A stretch of 64,000 bases of DNA from a virus. The position numbers and the translations under genes are program-made. The notes beneath the pieces are model-generated. The model was not told where the DNA came from. It did not search any database and saw only the letters and a list, made by a program, of their open reading frames with translations. The stretch spans positions 37,446 to 101,445 of the IMG/VR virus record IMGVR_UViG_3300040801_001492. The stretch is one strand, 5' to 3'. Below, piece after piece: positions 34,301 to 45,100 of the stretch (within the stretch, counting starts at the first letter, position 1; the number at the start of each line of letters is the position of its first letter).

Positions 34301-37300
34301 TTACTAAGTTGTTTCTTTGTTAAATACTGGTAATTATATTGTTTCTTCCGCTTATTATACTTATCTATTACTGCATCAGGCACTGGTTGGTCACCATAAG
34401 ATAGTATCTCCTCAATAGCTGATGTTAGTGTTTCAGTATATCTCAAAGGTACGTTCTTAAGCTTAGACTTGCTTGTGTTCTTCTTATTAACCAGTTCAGT
34501 TAATGCAGCAGCATACCATTCATCCCTATTCTTTCTCTTAGAAGATGAGAACTTCTTCTTGCCGAAGTAATCCTTATAAGGAGCATGGTTATAGAAAGGC
34601 TCTGTCATATGAAAGTTCATATTAGCCCTTCTTATCTTAAGGTAATCTTTAACTACATCCGAAGTAAATAGATAAGCGATAGATTCTATCCCTACACCTT
34701 TCTTTATACCTGTTCTATTAAGAGCAGCTACAGCATTGAAAGTAAATGAATCTGTTAATCTAAAGATAAAGTCATCTTTTCTAACATCAACAAAAGCATT
34801 TAAAAACTCAGAGAAGTTATCACCTATATTATAGCCATCACTATCTTCTAACAGTCCTACATTATAACCAGTATCAGTCTCCTGTCCACTAAAGAACAGA
34901 GGTATAAGATTATTTAACCTAATAGGATTGCTTTGTGTAAAAGCATGTGTAGTGTTCTGTACAGCACCTAACGCTATATTTTGTTTACCACCCCACATCT
35001 GTAATGCTTTCTGTGAATTAAACCAGAAGGCTAATAGGTCAGCCTTATTTTCACTGTGCATAGCCTCTTCAACAGGAGTAAGCTTACGTCCTTTATATGC
35101 TTTATCTACAACTTTCTTAAGGTTATCTGATGTATTAGGTCTAACTAAATCTTCAAACCTACCAGGATGTAATAGTGTCTTAAATATTATCTCATTGATA
35201 CGGTTTTGCTTATTCTTATTGCTGTCTTGACGTACAGGACGCTTCATCCTATCTTTTAAATCATACTCATTCAGATAAGTAGTTAGTTTATCAACGTCAA
35301 AGTCAGAACCTGATTTAACTGTTATCTCAGGTGGTAACACAACCTTAGCACCATGATAGTGAGGTAAGAACTCCACTATCTCCATTGATTCTAATGAATT
35401 AATACTCTGACTAGGTATTCTATTAGCTGGTATATTAAGCATCTCAAAGAAATCTTCGCCTAACAATTTAGTATCTCTTTCTCTGATAGCCACATTAAGA
35501 ACAGTAAGACCACCTAATGATTTAACCCAAGGAATCCATGCTGTAGGCAAAGAAACCATAACCTGCATAGCTTTTATTTCACCACCTTCATTACGATAAA
35601 ACTTAAGTTTACGATTACCTTCTCTATATCTCTTCAAATCATCATATAGTAATGAAGATTCTTGTATAAACATCTCACCGAAGTTCTTACGCTTGATAAC
35701 ATTATTCGCTACAGAAGCAATAAGTATTTCCTCTATCTTATCACTGGTAGTAAGCAAATCAAAGATAGTATGTTCTGAGTTCATTACTATCTCAATAGCA
35801 TCAATAACATTATTAGGCATAAGCCTATTCTCAAACATATCAACTATCTTAGACTTGAACCTATCTTTATTCTCCTTAGGAAGAGTATATAAGCCAGATT
35901 CTTCATTATAAGCGATACCTAAATCATCTAGTAATGTACTTCTATTGTCAGCTACTATCTCATTAACTAATTTCTTATATTCAGATATTTCAGGCATCAG
36001 GTCTTCACCTACACCTTGAACAGGTACACCTAGTTCCATCAGGTTAGCAAACTCAAGCTTATTTCTTTGCACTGAGTTAGTTACTTTACCAGACTCTTCA
36101 TCATGCACATCCAGCTGTATACCAAAATCATCATAGCTTAGTGATTGAATAGTGTATTCATCATCTTCTAATTGAGGAATACTACCATCAGGATTAGTTA
36201 ACATAGTAATCTTCTCAGCACTGGTAAAAGTAAGTATACCTACCTGTGAACTGAGCATATTTAGATATGTATTGAATATTTCACCATCAGGTATAGCTGA
36301 AGGAAAGATAGGTGCAGTAGATGTTTTAAAATACTGATTAACAAAGATACCATCCTGATTAGCTATTCGACCAAAACCCATAGGTTTAATAATAGGTAAG
36401 GCCGCTAAGTCAGCTATATCAATAACTTCACCTCTATACATAGGTTCAGTAGGTACTTTATTATTTGTATGTTCACTAAAGACACCATCAGTAAAGACAG
36501 ACTCATCAATATCAAATATTGTCGATGGTTTATCTAATAACCTTAGAGCAAACTTCTGCATCTCATACTGATAAGTACGCTCCTGTGCTTCGCCCCACAT
36601 ACCATTCCTTACTAATATATCTCTATATTCATCCAGAGTAGCGTATGACTGTGCATCGGTAGACATTATATCTTTATAAGCATCATGTATAGTAGATAAA
36701 TCTTTATTATTGACTACTACATCATCAACTACAATCTTATCAACAGTACCCATAACACCATCAGGATTAAGTCTATCACGACCATCCAAACGTGGATATA
36801 GCTCATTGAGAAGAGTATTTACTGCTAATGAGTTGTTTGTTCTGTACTTAGTAGAAGCAGCACCTGTTGTACGTGTATGGAACTCATTGAAGTCTTTGTA
36901 TGATGCTATATCACCAAAGAATAGTTTAAGCTGTTCAGTAACACCTACATACTGGTTATATAATGCCGTAAGCAGCATACGATTAAGGTCACCTTGTGGT
37001 AAGGCACCTGAATAATCAAATTTCATACCCTGCTCTTCTAACCATTGTGGGTCAATACCAGGCACATAATTACGTTCTTCTATACCAGTAGAAAAAGTTT
37101 TCGTTTCTGTATAAATAATATTATCTTCACGGAGAGAATATAAAGTTTTCTCCATCAAATCATCTATAAACAAATCAAATGAACCATCAAGATAGTTACT
37201 ATACTTATTAATAAATTGGTCAGCTAATCCAACTAGATATTCAGGATTAGTTTGTGCTTCTGTTGTAAGGTTATGGTCTACATTGGTATTAAAAAAATCT

Positions 37301-40300
37301 TCTAAAGCAGGAGGCTTTAGCCTAACCTTATCAGGAGCCATACGATAGATAAACTCAAAAGCACGTAATGTCTTTATATTATCTCTATAGAAACGCAGGT
37401 CACCACCAAAGTTTACTGGGTCTGCAAAATATGCAAATGAAGTAACTAGCTCGTCTTTTAGATAATTAGCTAACATCTCTTTGAAGGCATCTCTTGATAC
37501 GTTATCTACTGGTCTACCTACTTTAAGAGCATAGACTGGCTTACGTTCAGCAGCCTGTAATAAAGGAATATAACCTCTTAATATAGCATTGAAAGAAGCT
37601 CTCTTGTAGTCACCATGATTAGCTTTATTCATATCAGAAGAGTTACCTTGCTGTGATTTAACACCTTTAAGAACAGCTAATTCTATCTTCTGATTATTAT
37701 TTAATACTGCATCTACCCATTGTGAATGTAGAGTAAATAGGTTACCTCTTGTTCCGTCATAAGGCTGTAGATGTTCAACAGCTTCGGGTATAACAACTTC
37801 ACCGCCTTCTCTATAGATAGAGTTAAGTGCGTTTACTGTAGCTGATATATTTGAATTAAGAGCTATACTGTACTCAGGGTCACCATTCTGGTTAAAGTAC
37901 ATCAGGTCACTATCATTCAAGAAGAAGTTCTGTGCATAGTCAACTAATGAATCCAGCTCTTTCTGATTCTTAATAACACGCTTATCATATAGGTCTGATA
38001 AAGCTATATGTTTATTTTTTATCTCACTAACTTCTCTATATAAAGTATCTAGATAATCATTTATAAGCTGCTTATTGTAAATATCTTTCTTGTTATCAGA
38101 TATAAGAATACCTAACTTATCTAATACCTTAAGATTTTCATCTAATCTATTATCCGAGTCTTTATTATATCTTAAGTTAGCTTTATAGTCTTTTTTAAAT
38201 TCTTCTATGTTAATCTGATAATTACCATTACTATCTCTTGATGAATAGGAGTTTTTCTTACCAACAGATACCTGTGCATTATTCTGCCACTTATTCTTAA
38301 TCAGGTAGCCTTGCTTATCAGATGCTGCATTAAGTAGCTGAAATGAACCATCGTGATTAAATAGTGCTATCAGAGGAACATTCTTATTATTAGCAAATGA
38401 CTTGAAGAATGCATTCTGTAGGTTAAATTCAGAACGTGATAGTCCTTGTTCACCTAACCTTAGCCTTGTGATAAGAGTATCTAATTCAGGAAACTTAGGT
38501 ATTAATAATTCCAGCTTTCTATGCATCTCATCTAAAGTATACACATTAGCAAGTTGGTTCTTTAATATGTTTAATACACGCCTAAAGGCTGCTGTTGACT
38601 TAGCACCGTATTCAGATATGACAGGTGTAGTCTTACCATTAATATAGTTAACATCAGTTAACCCTGCTATTAACAATCTTACTGGTTCAGGAACAATTTC
38701 ACTTAGGTCTACTTCATAGCTTTCTTTATATGAATAGGTATCACCTACTCTATCATCTTCCTCAGTAACTTTAGCTAGCTGTATACGATACTGCTTAAGG
38801 AAACGCTTATGTTCCTTAACAAAGTCAGTCCAGTTATTAACAATAGTATCAGCCATAGGCTTACTTTCAGAAACACTATCCTGAAGAAGCATATACTGAA
38901 CTTTTATATCTCTGTATATATCACTTACATTACCTTCTAGGTTATATAAAGCTTCTGCTCCATACTTATCAGAACCAAACAGCCTCTGGAAGAACCTAAA
39001 GTTTATATCTCTTAAGAAGATATAGGACTCTTTCTCCTTAACATTAGCTATCCTATCTAAGGTAGTACGTGTCTCTCTCTGTGGTGTTACAAAACTACCC
39101 ATACGAAGACGCTCAAAGCGTTCAATCATAGGTAGGTCTGCTTTACGGTTTATATTAAGTACGTTTAATATAAAATCTAATAGCTTAGTAAACCATGATT
39201 TCTTAAGTTGTGCTTCCTCTGATTTACCAAACCTATAATGCTGAGGAGCTAACATATAGATACGAAATTCTTCAGCAAGAATTTCTTCTACTTCAGTATC
39301 TGTTAGTTCTTCATTACCTAATCTTTTCTTTGTTAGCGTATAGAGATTATTTACTTCCTCATCAGACATAAAGACCTGACTAAAGACGTGCCACGCCTCA
39401 TGTATAACAGTACCTTTAGCGGCATCGCTGCCTATCAATACTAATGAACTATCAACTAGCTTACCCCATACATCAGGTAAAGCATCAGTTACTTCTATTG
39501 GGAAGTTAGGAAATCTCTCTCTAAACCATGCTAACTGCTCATCTATCTGTTCACGTTCATAGTTATCTACTATACTACGTGACCTATCAAGTTGATTATT
39601 ATTTATCTTAACAAAAGCCTTAGCCTCTTTCTTAGCTGCATCTAAGTCTTGATATGTATCTAACAAGATTTTTTGCTGAGCATCGCTTAATGAGCCCCAT
39701 GCATCTTCCTCATTAACATCATCAACCTGAGTCTTCTCTTCATGTGCTAACGTACCATCAGTTAATCCTGATGTTTCTTGAGGAGCCTTCTTTTGGAATT
39801 TCTTCATATCTATCTTACCAACAGCTTTAGGCTTTTCTTCCTTTTCTTTAGGTTTTAGAAAACCTTGTAGTTTAGCTGCGTTCTCAGCAACCTTAGTTTT
39901 CTTATCAATTTGCTTCTGTTCGGCTCTATTCTCTTTAACTTCACCGGGTGTACTGAGCTGTATAGACTGGTTAATATATAATGGATTATTAACTAACTGA
40001 TAAGGATTTTTTACATCTGTCTTTCTTACATTAACAGTACCTTTAGGAGTATTACTCTTCTTATTTGAGAATAAAAATCCTTTATAACCACCGTCTTTAG
40101 TATTCCATGTCTTAGTAGTAAGCTTTTGTTCACCGTTGACGGTAATAACATCATACTCAATAAAAGTATTATTATCTTTAAGCAGCTTATTATTAAAATT
40201 CCACATCTTATTAGACAGGAACTGCTCTAATGCTGCAGTAGCCTCAACATCATTAATACCTTCAGGTGTCATCTGATATTCACCAAATACTACACCTCTA

Positions 40301-43300
40301 ATACCCGTCTTCTGTCTCTTACCAGATTCGTAAGGACGTAAAAAGAAAAACCTATATCTTGAATCTTCTGAGTTCATGTAAAGAGTATTCTGTATGAACC
40401 TCTCTATACCGCTTGCCTCAGAGGGATTTTCTATAGCATACTTTATAAGATTAACAAACCTCTTAACCGAATTAGTTTCTCCTAATGTCTTAGGTTTAAT
40501 AGCCTCATACCTATTCATAAACATAGCATAGGCATAACCACTCCTAAGACCATACTTAGCACCACTAATATAACGCTCTGTATGCTCATTATATAGATGA
40601 TCGCCTTTCTTATGTGTAGCTATAGTAACAGTCAGCTCATTAACATTATCTATACCAAAAGCAGATAATACATCCTGCTCTTGTAATAAATTTTCACCTT
40701 GTTTATTTTTTACAACTTTTACACCAGGATTGATATGGCTAATCTCAAAGGTATATGTCTTATTATACATATCTTCTCTGAGAGCAGTATATTCCTTGAT
40801 AGACTCAGCTAACACTTCATTTGCATATGTTTCAGCATCTGCATTAGACGCACCTGGATTCTTATCTTTAAAAGATTCTTTTAGTTTATCTAACGAAAAT
40901 CTTTCCTTACCTAATCCAGATGTAGTTGTTTTTGGTAATGGGAAGGAAGCATATATTATATTTTTTAAATTATCAACATCTAAACGACCCGATTCACTTA
41001 TTAAGGTAGGTTTACCATTCTCTCTGGTATAAACAACCATCTTAATATCTTCCTTAACAGATGTGGGAATCTCTGAGCCATACTTATTTACAGCCTCATC
41101 ATAAGTAACAGTTTTCTTTTCTGTTTTTAATTTTACACTACTATCATAAAACTTAAGCTGCTTACGTAAGATATTATCCGGCTCTAGTTGAGCAACCTGA
41201 TCAAAAGAGACTGACTTAAGAAGATAGAGATGTTTCTTATTATTATCTACTTTATAAGCATAGTTATTAACGAATGAATACCACCTACCTAAGTCAGGAA
41301 AATCTTTTATATCATTTTGATTGCCTTGAGATACTAGCCACGAATCCATACCAAAGAAAGGATGCTTAGCACTTTCATGCTCTTTAGCTACTTCTTTCTG
41401 TACTTCATGTGTCTCTGTTAGGTACTGCTCAGGTGACTCCTTAGCACCTTTCTCCTGCTTATCACGTATGATAGACGTTTCTTTCAAAGCAGTCTCATAT
41501 AGCTTCGTAATGCCTCCTAATAGCTTTGTTGCATTCTGCAGCTGCATAGAGTATTCTCTACTGAGAGGTTGTAATTCTTCTAAGTCATTATTTATTCTAT
41601 CTACTATAGCCTGTTCATCAGCTATCATAGCTTCTAGTCTTGCTATATTTTCTGGTAACCGTCCTAAGCGTTCTATAGCTTCGGGGTCAATCTTCTCAGC
41701 CTGTATACCTATATTACGCCATTGTGATGGTGATAATGTTTTACCAGCACCTAGCTTTTCATATTCACTACCACTAAGTTTTTTCTTCTGTGACATAGTA
41801 GTAGCAATAAGATTACCTATACGGTCTTCTTGCTCTATAGGAGTAAGAGTATTATCTGCTCTTATATCAGCTACCTGGTCAGCTATACCTAAGATATTAG
41901 CTGCTGTAGTATAATACCCCTTAAGAAGACCACGTAGCTTATTAAGGTGCTTACCTGTAATCTGCAGTCCTGCTCTACTAAGTTCTATCTTATCATCTGT
42001 ATCAGTAGCTAACTCTTGTAGCTTACTTCTAATATCATCAAATTGAGAAACATATTCTAATCCTTCTCGCTCTACATTCTCTTTCTCACGCTCTAACAGC
42101 TCTATCTTCTGCCTGAAAGCAGCTACACTATTTTCAAGTGTATTAATATTTTCTTGTATAGTAGTAGCTTCTCTGAGAATCTCATCCATATTCATAAACA
42201 TCTTATGAACAGTCTCTCCTTGATTACGTAGAACTTTAATAAGCTGTACCCTATCTGTCTTCTTAGAAGTGAGTAACGAACCTGTCTTTTTCAGTCCATC
42301 TAACTCTTTCTTAGCTAGTTTATCTGTCTGTTCATATAGATATTCTAAATATTCCTGTGCCCTTAGTATACGTTCTTCACGTGACTGTATCTGATTCTTA
42401 TAATCACTAATAAGAAGATTAATACCTCTAACAAATGTATCACGCCTAAGTTCGTTCTTTACTTCCTGAGGCGTCTTAATTATATCTATTCTATCTATTT
42501 GATAGCCTGCACCTTTATATTGATATGTATTATCACCGTTTATATAAGCAGTAGATAAACTAGGCTTACCTTCAACAACATTACCTTCAGTATCTAATTC
42601 ATCAACCTTAGTAGCTACTACTTGCATACTACCTCTAGTTGAAGGATCATCTGTTTTTACACGTACAGTATGCTTAAGCTTATTACCGTCCTTATCCGTT
42701 AATGATAATAGCATCTCACCTGAATGAAGTATAGGTACACCACCTACCTCACCAGCTTCAGTAGCTTGGTTAAATAATCCTTGCAGATTCTCGTCTAACT
42801 TAAGAATCTCATTCTGCTTATGTGTCTTACCTGCTAAATCTGAATCAGCATTTTGTATATCTTTAGTTTGGGTAGTAAACTCATCATATCTCTCCTGTAG
42901 CTTACTCTTAGTATATAAGTCACGTAATGCACCATAAGACTGTTCTAACGACTGCCTATGAGCATCAATATTTTCTATTGCAATATTTATATCATTGATT
43001 TCTGTCTGTGACAGCTTAGATTTATTATTCTTCAGCTCCTCTTTGAGGTCAGTAACCATCTGTTCAGTATAACCATCTTCAGTTGAACTGATAGATATGT
43101 TACCTGTATTAGCTTTATAGTTAGATAGGTTATTAAGAAGCTCATTAATACGCTTACTATGGAAGTCAGACATAAACTCCAATGATAACTTCTCATGCTT
43201 AATCATATTAGAGAATTGATTAAACACATCTTGCTGTCCTTTCTTAGGTTCTATGTTAAGAGTAAAAGGATGGTTACTCTCTACTCGTCTATGTATCTTA

Positions 43301-45099
43301 TCTAACCTCTCAGCAGTATCTACTAGTTCTTTACGTATTTTATCTACATTACCCACAATACCTTCTTCTTCCAGTTGCTTAGCATCAACCTCAGCCAAAT
43401 GGTTAATATGTGCTTTAAGAACATCTAATCCACCTTCAACCTGTAAGAATGGAAGCATATAGTTAGAGTTAATCATAAACTTAGCCTGTGCAGCCGCTTC
43501 AGCATCATTACGCTCCATAGCACCTATAGCCATCTGACGCATTAACTCCATCTTCATAAAAGATTCTCCAGCCTGCTTAACCTTAACAGGGTCTATCTTA
43601 TAACTACCATCTGCCTGTACTATCTTCTGTCCAGCTAACTTATGTCCTTCAGGATAAACTTCAGCTAAATCATTTATTGTTCTTGTATAGTTAAGGTAGT
43701 TTTCTCTCATTAGAGTTTGTAAACCAGGTGCATCCTTACGTTCTTGTTGACCAAAGAACCGTCCTAATGCTCCAGGTTGACGTGCTTGCTGTCCTTTAAG
43801 TACTCTCTCTTCCTGACGTATATCACGTGCTGTCTGAAACATACCCATACCACCACCTAAAACAGTACCTAAGAAGATACTCTTTTGCATCTCTACATCA
43901 GTAAGGTTATCTACATAAGCCTTGAGAGTGTTTATTAAACTACTGGCTAATTCTCTATCTTCACCTTCAGCAGCTTGTTTAATAGAAGCTTTACTGGCTG
44001 CATACTGCATACCTTCTTCCCAAAAGCCTTCACGTACTAAGTTTTGTAAAGCTGTCTTAGTATATCTGCCTGCTTGCTGTCCTTTAGTTAGTGGATTGAA
44101 TTGTGCTAATACTTCAGCAAAGTCTTCACCGAGTACTCTGCTTAAAGCACTTTTCTTAGCTCCTCTGGATATAGCGGTTGCTGATTTAGCAGTAGGACTG
44201 AAAGCATTAAACAGCCATTTCTGCTCGAATACATTAGAAGCTAATAGTATTCCAAAGTTTTTATTTAATGTACCTACAGCTGCTTCACCTGCTAGCTCAG
44301 GATTATTATACTGAACCATAGCATCTTTATATGCCTCTCCTGCTTCTGCAGCCGATTCAAACAATGTATTAAGTGTAACAGCTAAAGCATCATTAGTATA
44401 CTTAGCCATATTACCAGCATTAAGCCCAACCTTACCAGCTAACTTAGCTCCCTTACTACCAGTAGTAAATGATTTACGAATAGCATCACTGGTCTTCATA
44501 AGACCTGTTAATCCTTCACCTACTTTTAAAGCTCTTACAGCCTGACCCGGTGCTAACATAGCCATTAAGAAACCTACACCATCAGCACCTTCATTAGCCC
44601 AAAATTGAGAAGAAAATATATTATCTAATAAACTACCTTCACTGATAGCTTTCTTAGCAAATACAGGAAATCTATCCTTAGCTGATTCTTCTATATCTTC
44701 AACAGAGTTTATCCAAGCATTATCCACCATACGACCTATCTCACCCGCATCAAAACCTGTGGCAGCCCAATCAACGGCTCCTGTTAAATATCCAGGCATT
44801 TTAGCTATCTCAGATGTAGCTTTAATAGCTATTCTAGGTACAAAAGTAGCCCATCTCTGTCCTCCTGTTTGTGCCTGTGCTAATCTCTCAGGCACATCAT
44901 ACGCACTATATAAAGGCCCCAGTCTTCTAGCAGTTGACCTATGTATTCCCTGTGTAGGCTCAACTCCAGGCATAGAACCATAAGAAGCTAGTTTATTTAC
45001 ATCTAGATTTAAATCTTGTACTACTTTATGGAATACATCAGGATTAAATTTAGTATTTGATTCCTGTTGTAATTTTTTGGTGGATTCGTATAAAGCCAT
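31360..45099 (-). CDS. Giant virion RNA polymerase polyprotein with two zincin motifs, 4579 aa
   Basis: At 13.7 kb this is the largest gene. Its catalytic RNA polymerase loop is SGSDFDVDKL, with three Asp at 3266, 3268 and 3270, matching the DFDxD metal site of crAss-like virion polymerases. They are packaged and injected to transcribe early genes. The first 1000 or so residues are Gly/Ala-rich hydrophobic segments and then long coiled coils. HEAWH (1900-1904) and HEVLH (4155-4159) are zinc-protease motifs on either side of the polymerase core. The phi14:2 enzyme is about half this length, so extra domains are fused here. It follows a cargo gene and precedes another. Confidence 0.88.
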   Translation of the reverse strand: MALYESTKKLQQESNTKFNPDVFHKVVQDLNLDVNKLASYGSMPGVEPTQGIHRSTARRLGPLYSAYDVPERLAQAQTGGQRWATFVPRIAIKATSEIAKMPGYLTGAVDWAATGFDAGEIGRMVDNAWINSVEDIEESAKDRFPVFAKKAISEGSLLDNIFSSQFWANEGADGVGFLMAMLAPGQAVRALKVGEGLTGLMKTSDAIRKSFTTGSKGAKLAGKVGLNAGNMAKYTNDALAVTLNTLFESAAEAGEAYKDAMVQYNNPELAGEAAVGTLNKNFGILLASNVFEQKWLFNAFSPTAKSATAISRGAKKSALSRVLGEDFAEVLAQFNPLTKGQQAGRYTKTALQNLVREGFWEEGMQYAASKASIKQAAEGEDRELASSLINTLKAYVDNLTDVEMQKSIFLGTVLGGGMGMFQTARDIRQEERVLKGQQARQPGALGRFFGQQERKDAPGLQTLMRENYLNYTRTINDLAEVYPEGHKLAGQKIVQADGSYKIDPVKVKQAGESFMKMELMRQMAIGAMERNDAEAAAQAKFMINSNYMLPFLQVEGGLDVLKAHINHLAEVDAKQLEEEGIVGNVDKIRKELVDTAERLDKIHRRVESNHPFTLNIEPKKGQQDVFNQFSNMIKHEKLSLEFMSDFHSKRINELLNNLSNYKANTGNISISSTEDGYTEQMVTDLKEELKNNKSKLSQTEINDINIAIENIDAHRQSLEQSYGALRDLYTKSKLQERYDEFTTQTKDIQNADSDLAGKTHKQNEILKLDENLQGLFNQATEAGEVGGVPILHSGEMLLSLTDKDGNKLKHTVRVKTDDPSTRGSMQVVATKVDELDTEGNVVEGKPSLSTAYINGDNTYQYKGAGYQIDRIDIIKTPQEVKNELRRDTFVRGINLLISDYKNQIQSREERILRAQEYLEYLYEQTDKLAKKELDGLKKTGSLLTSKKTDRVQLIKVLRNQGETVHKMFMNMDEILREATTIQENINTLENSVAAFRQKIELLEREKENVEREGLEYVSQFDDIRSKLQELATDTDDKIELSRAGLQITGKHLNKLRGLLKGYYTTAANILGIADQVADIRADNTLTPIEQEDRIGNLIATTMSQKKKLSGSEYEKLGAGKTLSPSQWRNIGIQAEKIDPEAIERLGRLPENIARLEAMIADEQAIVDRINNDLEELQPLSREYSMQLQNATKLLGGITKLYETALKETSIIRDKQEKGAKESPEQYLTETHEVQKEVAKEHESAKHPFFGMDSWLVSQGNQNDIKDFPDLGRWYSFVNNYAYKVDNNKKHLYLLKSVSFDQVAQLEPDNILRKQLKFYDSSVKLKTEKKTVTYDEAVNKYGSEIPTSVKEDIKMVVYTRENGKPTLISESGRLDVDNLKNIIYASFPLPKTTTSGLGKERFSLDKLKESFKDKNPGASNADAETYANEVLAESIKEYTALREDMYNKTYTFEISHINPGVKVVKNKQGENLLQEQDVLSAFGIDNVNELTVTIATHKKGDHLYNEHTERYISGAKYGLRSGYAYAMFMNRYEAIKPKTLGETNSVKRFVNLIKYAIENPSEASGIERFIQNTLYMNSEDSRYRFFFLRPYESGKRQKTGIRGVVFGEYQMTPEGINDVEATAALEQFLSNKMWNFNNKLLKDNNTFIEYDVITVNGEQKLTTKTWNTKDGGYKGFLFSNKKSNTPKGTVNVRKTDVKNPYQLVNNPLYINQSIQLSTPGEVKENRAEQKQIDKKTKVAENAAKLQGFLKPKEKEEKPKAVGKIDMKKFQKKAPQETSGLTDGTLAHEEKTQVDDVNEEDAWGSLSDAQQKILLDTYQDLDAAKKEAKAFVKINNNQLDRSRSIVDNYEREQIDEQLAWFRERFPNFPIEVTDALPDVWGKLVDSSLVLIGSDAAKGTVIHEAWHVFSQVFMSDEEVNNLYTLTKKRLGNEELTDTEVEEILAEEFRIYMLAPQHYRFGKSEEAQLKKSWFTKLLDFILNVLNINRKADLPMIERFERLRMGSFVTPQRETRTTLDRIANVKEKESYIFLRDINFRFFQRLFGSDKYGAEALYNLEGNVSDIYRDIKVQYMLLQDSVSESKPMADTIVNNWTDFVKEHKRFLKQYRIQLAKVTEEDDRVGDTYSYKESYEVDLSEIVPEPVRLLIAGLTDVNYINGKTTPVISEYGAKSTAAFRRVLNILKNQLANVYTLDEMHRKLELLIPKFPELDTLITRLRLGEQGLSRSEFNLQNAFFKSFANNKNVPLIALFNHDGSFQLLNAASDKQGYLIKNKWQNNAQVSVGKKNSYSSRDSNGNYQINIEEFKKDYKANLRYNKDSDNRLDENLKVLDKLGILISDNKKDIYNKQLINDYLDTLYREVSEIKNKHIALSDLYDKRVIKNQKELDSLVDYAQNFFLNDSDLMYFNQNGDPEYSIALNSNISATVNALNSIYREGGEVVIPEAVEHLQPYDGTRGNLFTLHSQWVDAVLNNNQKIELAVLKGVKSQQGNSSDMNKANHGDYKRASFNAILRGYIPLLQAAERKPVYALKVGRPVDNVSRDAFKEMLANYLKDELVTSFAYFADPVNFGGDLRFYRDNIKTLRAFEFIYRMAPDKVRLKPPALEDFFNTNVDHNLTTEAQTNPEYLVGLADQFINKYSNYLDGSFDLFIDDLMEKTLYSLREDNIIYTETKTFSTGIEERNYVPGIDPQWLEEQGMKFDYSGALPQGDLNRMLLTALYNQYVGVTEQLKLFFGDIASYKDFNEFHTRTTGAASTKYRTNNSLAVNTLLNELYPRLDGRDRLNPDGVMGTVDKIVVDDVVVNNKDLSTIHDAYKDIMSTDAQSYATLDEYRDILVRNGMWGEAQERTYQYEMQKFALRLLDKPSTIFDIDESVFTDGVFSEHTNNKVPTEPMYRGEVIDIADLAALPIIKPMGFGRIANQDGIFVNQYFKTSTAPIFPSAIPDGEIFNTYLNMLSSQVGILTFTSAEKITMLTNPDGSIPQLEDDEYTIQSLSYDDFGIQLDVHDEESGKVTNSVQRNKLEFANLMELGVPVQGVGEDLMPEISEYKKLVNEIVADNRSTLLDDLGIAYNEESGLYTLPKENKDRFKSKIVDMFENRLMPNNVIDAIEIVMNSEHTIFDLLTTSDKIEEILIASVANNVIKRKNFGEMFIQESSLLYDDLKRYREGNRKLKFYRNEGGEIKAMQVMVSLPTAWIPWVKSLGGLTVLNVAIRERDTKLLGEDFFEMLNIPANRIPSQSINSLESMEIVEFLPHYHGAKVVLPPEITVKSGSDFDVDKLTTYLNEYDLKDRMKRPVRQDSNKNKQNRINEIIFKTLLHPGRFEDLVRPNTSDNLKKVVDKAYKGRKLTPVEEAMHSENKADLLAFWFNSQKALQMWGGKQNIALGAVQNTTHAFTQSNPIRLNNLIPLFFSGQETDTGYNVGLLEDSDGYNIGDNFSEFLNAFVDVRKDDFIFRLTDSFTFNAVAALNRTGIKKGVGIESIAYLFTSDVVKDYLKIRRANMNFHMTEPFYNHAPYKDYFGKKKFSSSKRKNRDEWYAAALTELVNKKNTSKSKLKNVPLRYTETLTSAIEEILSYGDQPVPDAVIDKYNKRKKQYNYQYLTKKQLSNINNESVELQIQALDNFMSYQLLGRQMSSVNRILRPDSTSTLAKHYTGIVAENFNRYRSISKLFDIPSIEEALNNSILTEQAWTRENIPNMYAWSSLLLQDPQLTEMFENLSVELKDWRLKNDPKDVDKISNNVKLQFFTFLITAAVSTDTFELQDIYKGLFTGDNSIPHRLLELERTNTEHIALKELKPLINSKVHKTKTTSKVNSVTTFQKNYDVHESDAIEGDIYSLWNEATPDMAQFVEHLIFHSLWQNGMQRSPLSYLHLIPNRIFMPFASQVIGMYNGLSMENKEKVINNFLTQMYQNNAYNTKLIPRTSFAFWYKGKNIKDRYEIYEDTKGFYDGKEYFTADVYVENPSNYKGKDESAAREVLLYKRVSGRTFKLIPKLGEQNRFIEFYPSETSEVKSILPANNYDPTAFATVNAEDILASSEDVKDYDEKNVNELLQIEAKKSKGLPYPTKINADNTTGDNKYRKYLDKGVSVNRMLRIIEKESENDLYKDLATNLKQITTIPWKLNEQAAEEFEYDGAFTFGRGYTNPTVHYRSDLNTDAFEETVLHEVLHGATLYQYINNNAFKERMNSLYKHVRSYEEQLSEDFKKRVNSPIELISYSLTNREVQEELKTIPALTEEEVVDNKQNIFARIVNDIINFFQSMFANTTKTIVDDTVLGQVLTASTLYINEVVGVTETDISSDEMMMGLFQDYLLDEVDMYQALDDMVIANLTRSEIEKEFRKLPMEEKRKIWRLEHEDDQKYDKFYRYETEQLRQTEMGLYTPSEFQFKGVSLKEVKQLIKDNKISEALGQALLDMQKQTNKGDVTSFVDYLTLNEPITDLNFFTDVDRMMKTSNNGILLWNNFNADQIVNNTKIKYFDDSRSAELVKQRFDDISNIKTMLTERPGEARGRYVLRVTKESGLDSSAIKESIAETNAKEIQKEPDNTGFTSEDLLRNFDKYYPDKAYLGRYEKLAFIDGLTQGEIEQMCGID

Positions 45100-45100
45100 A

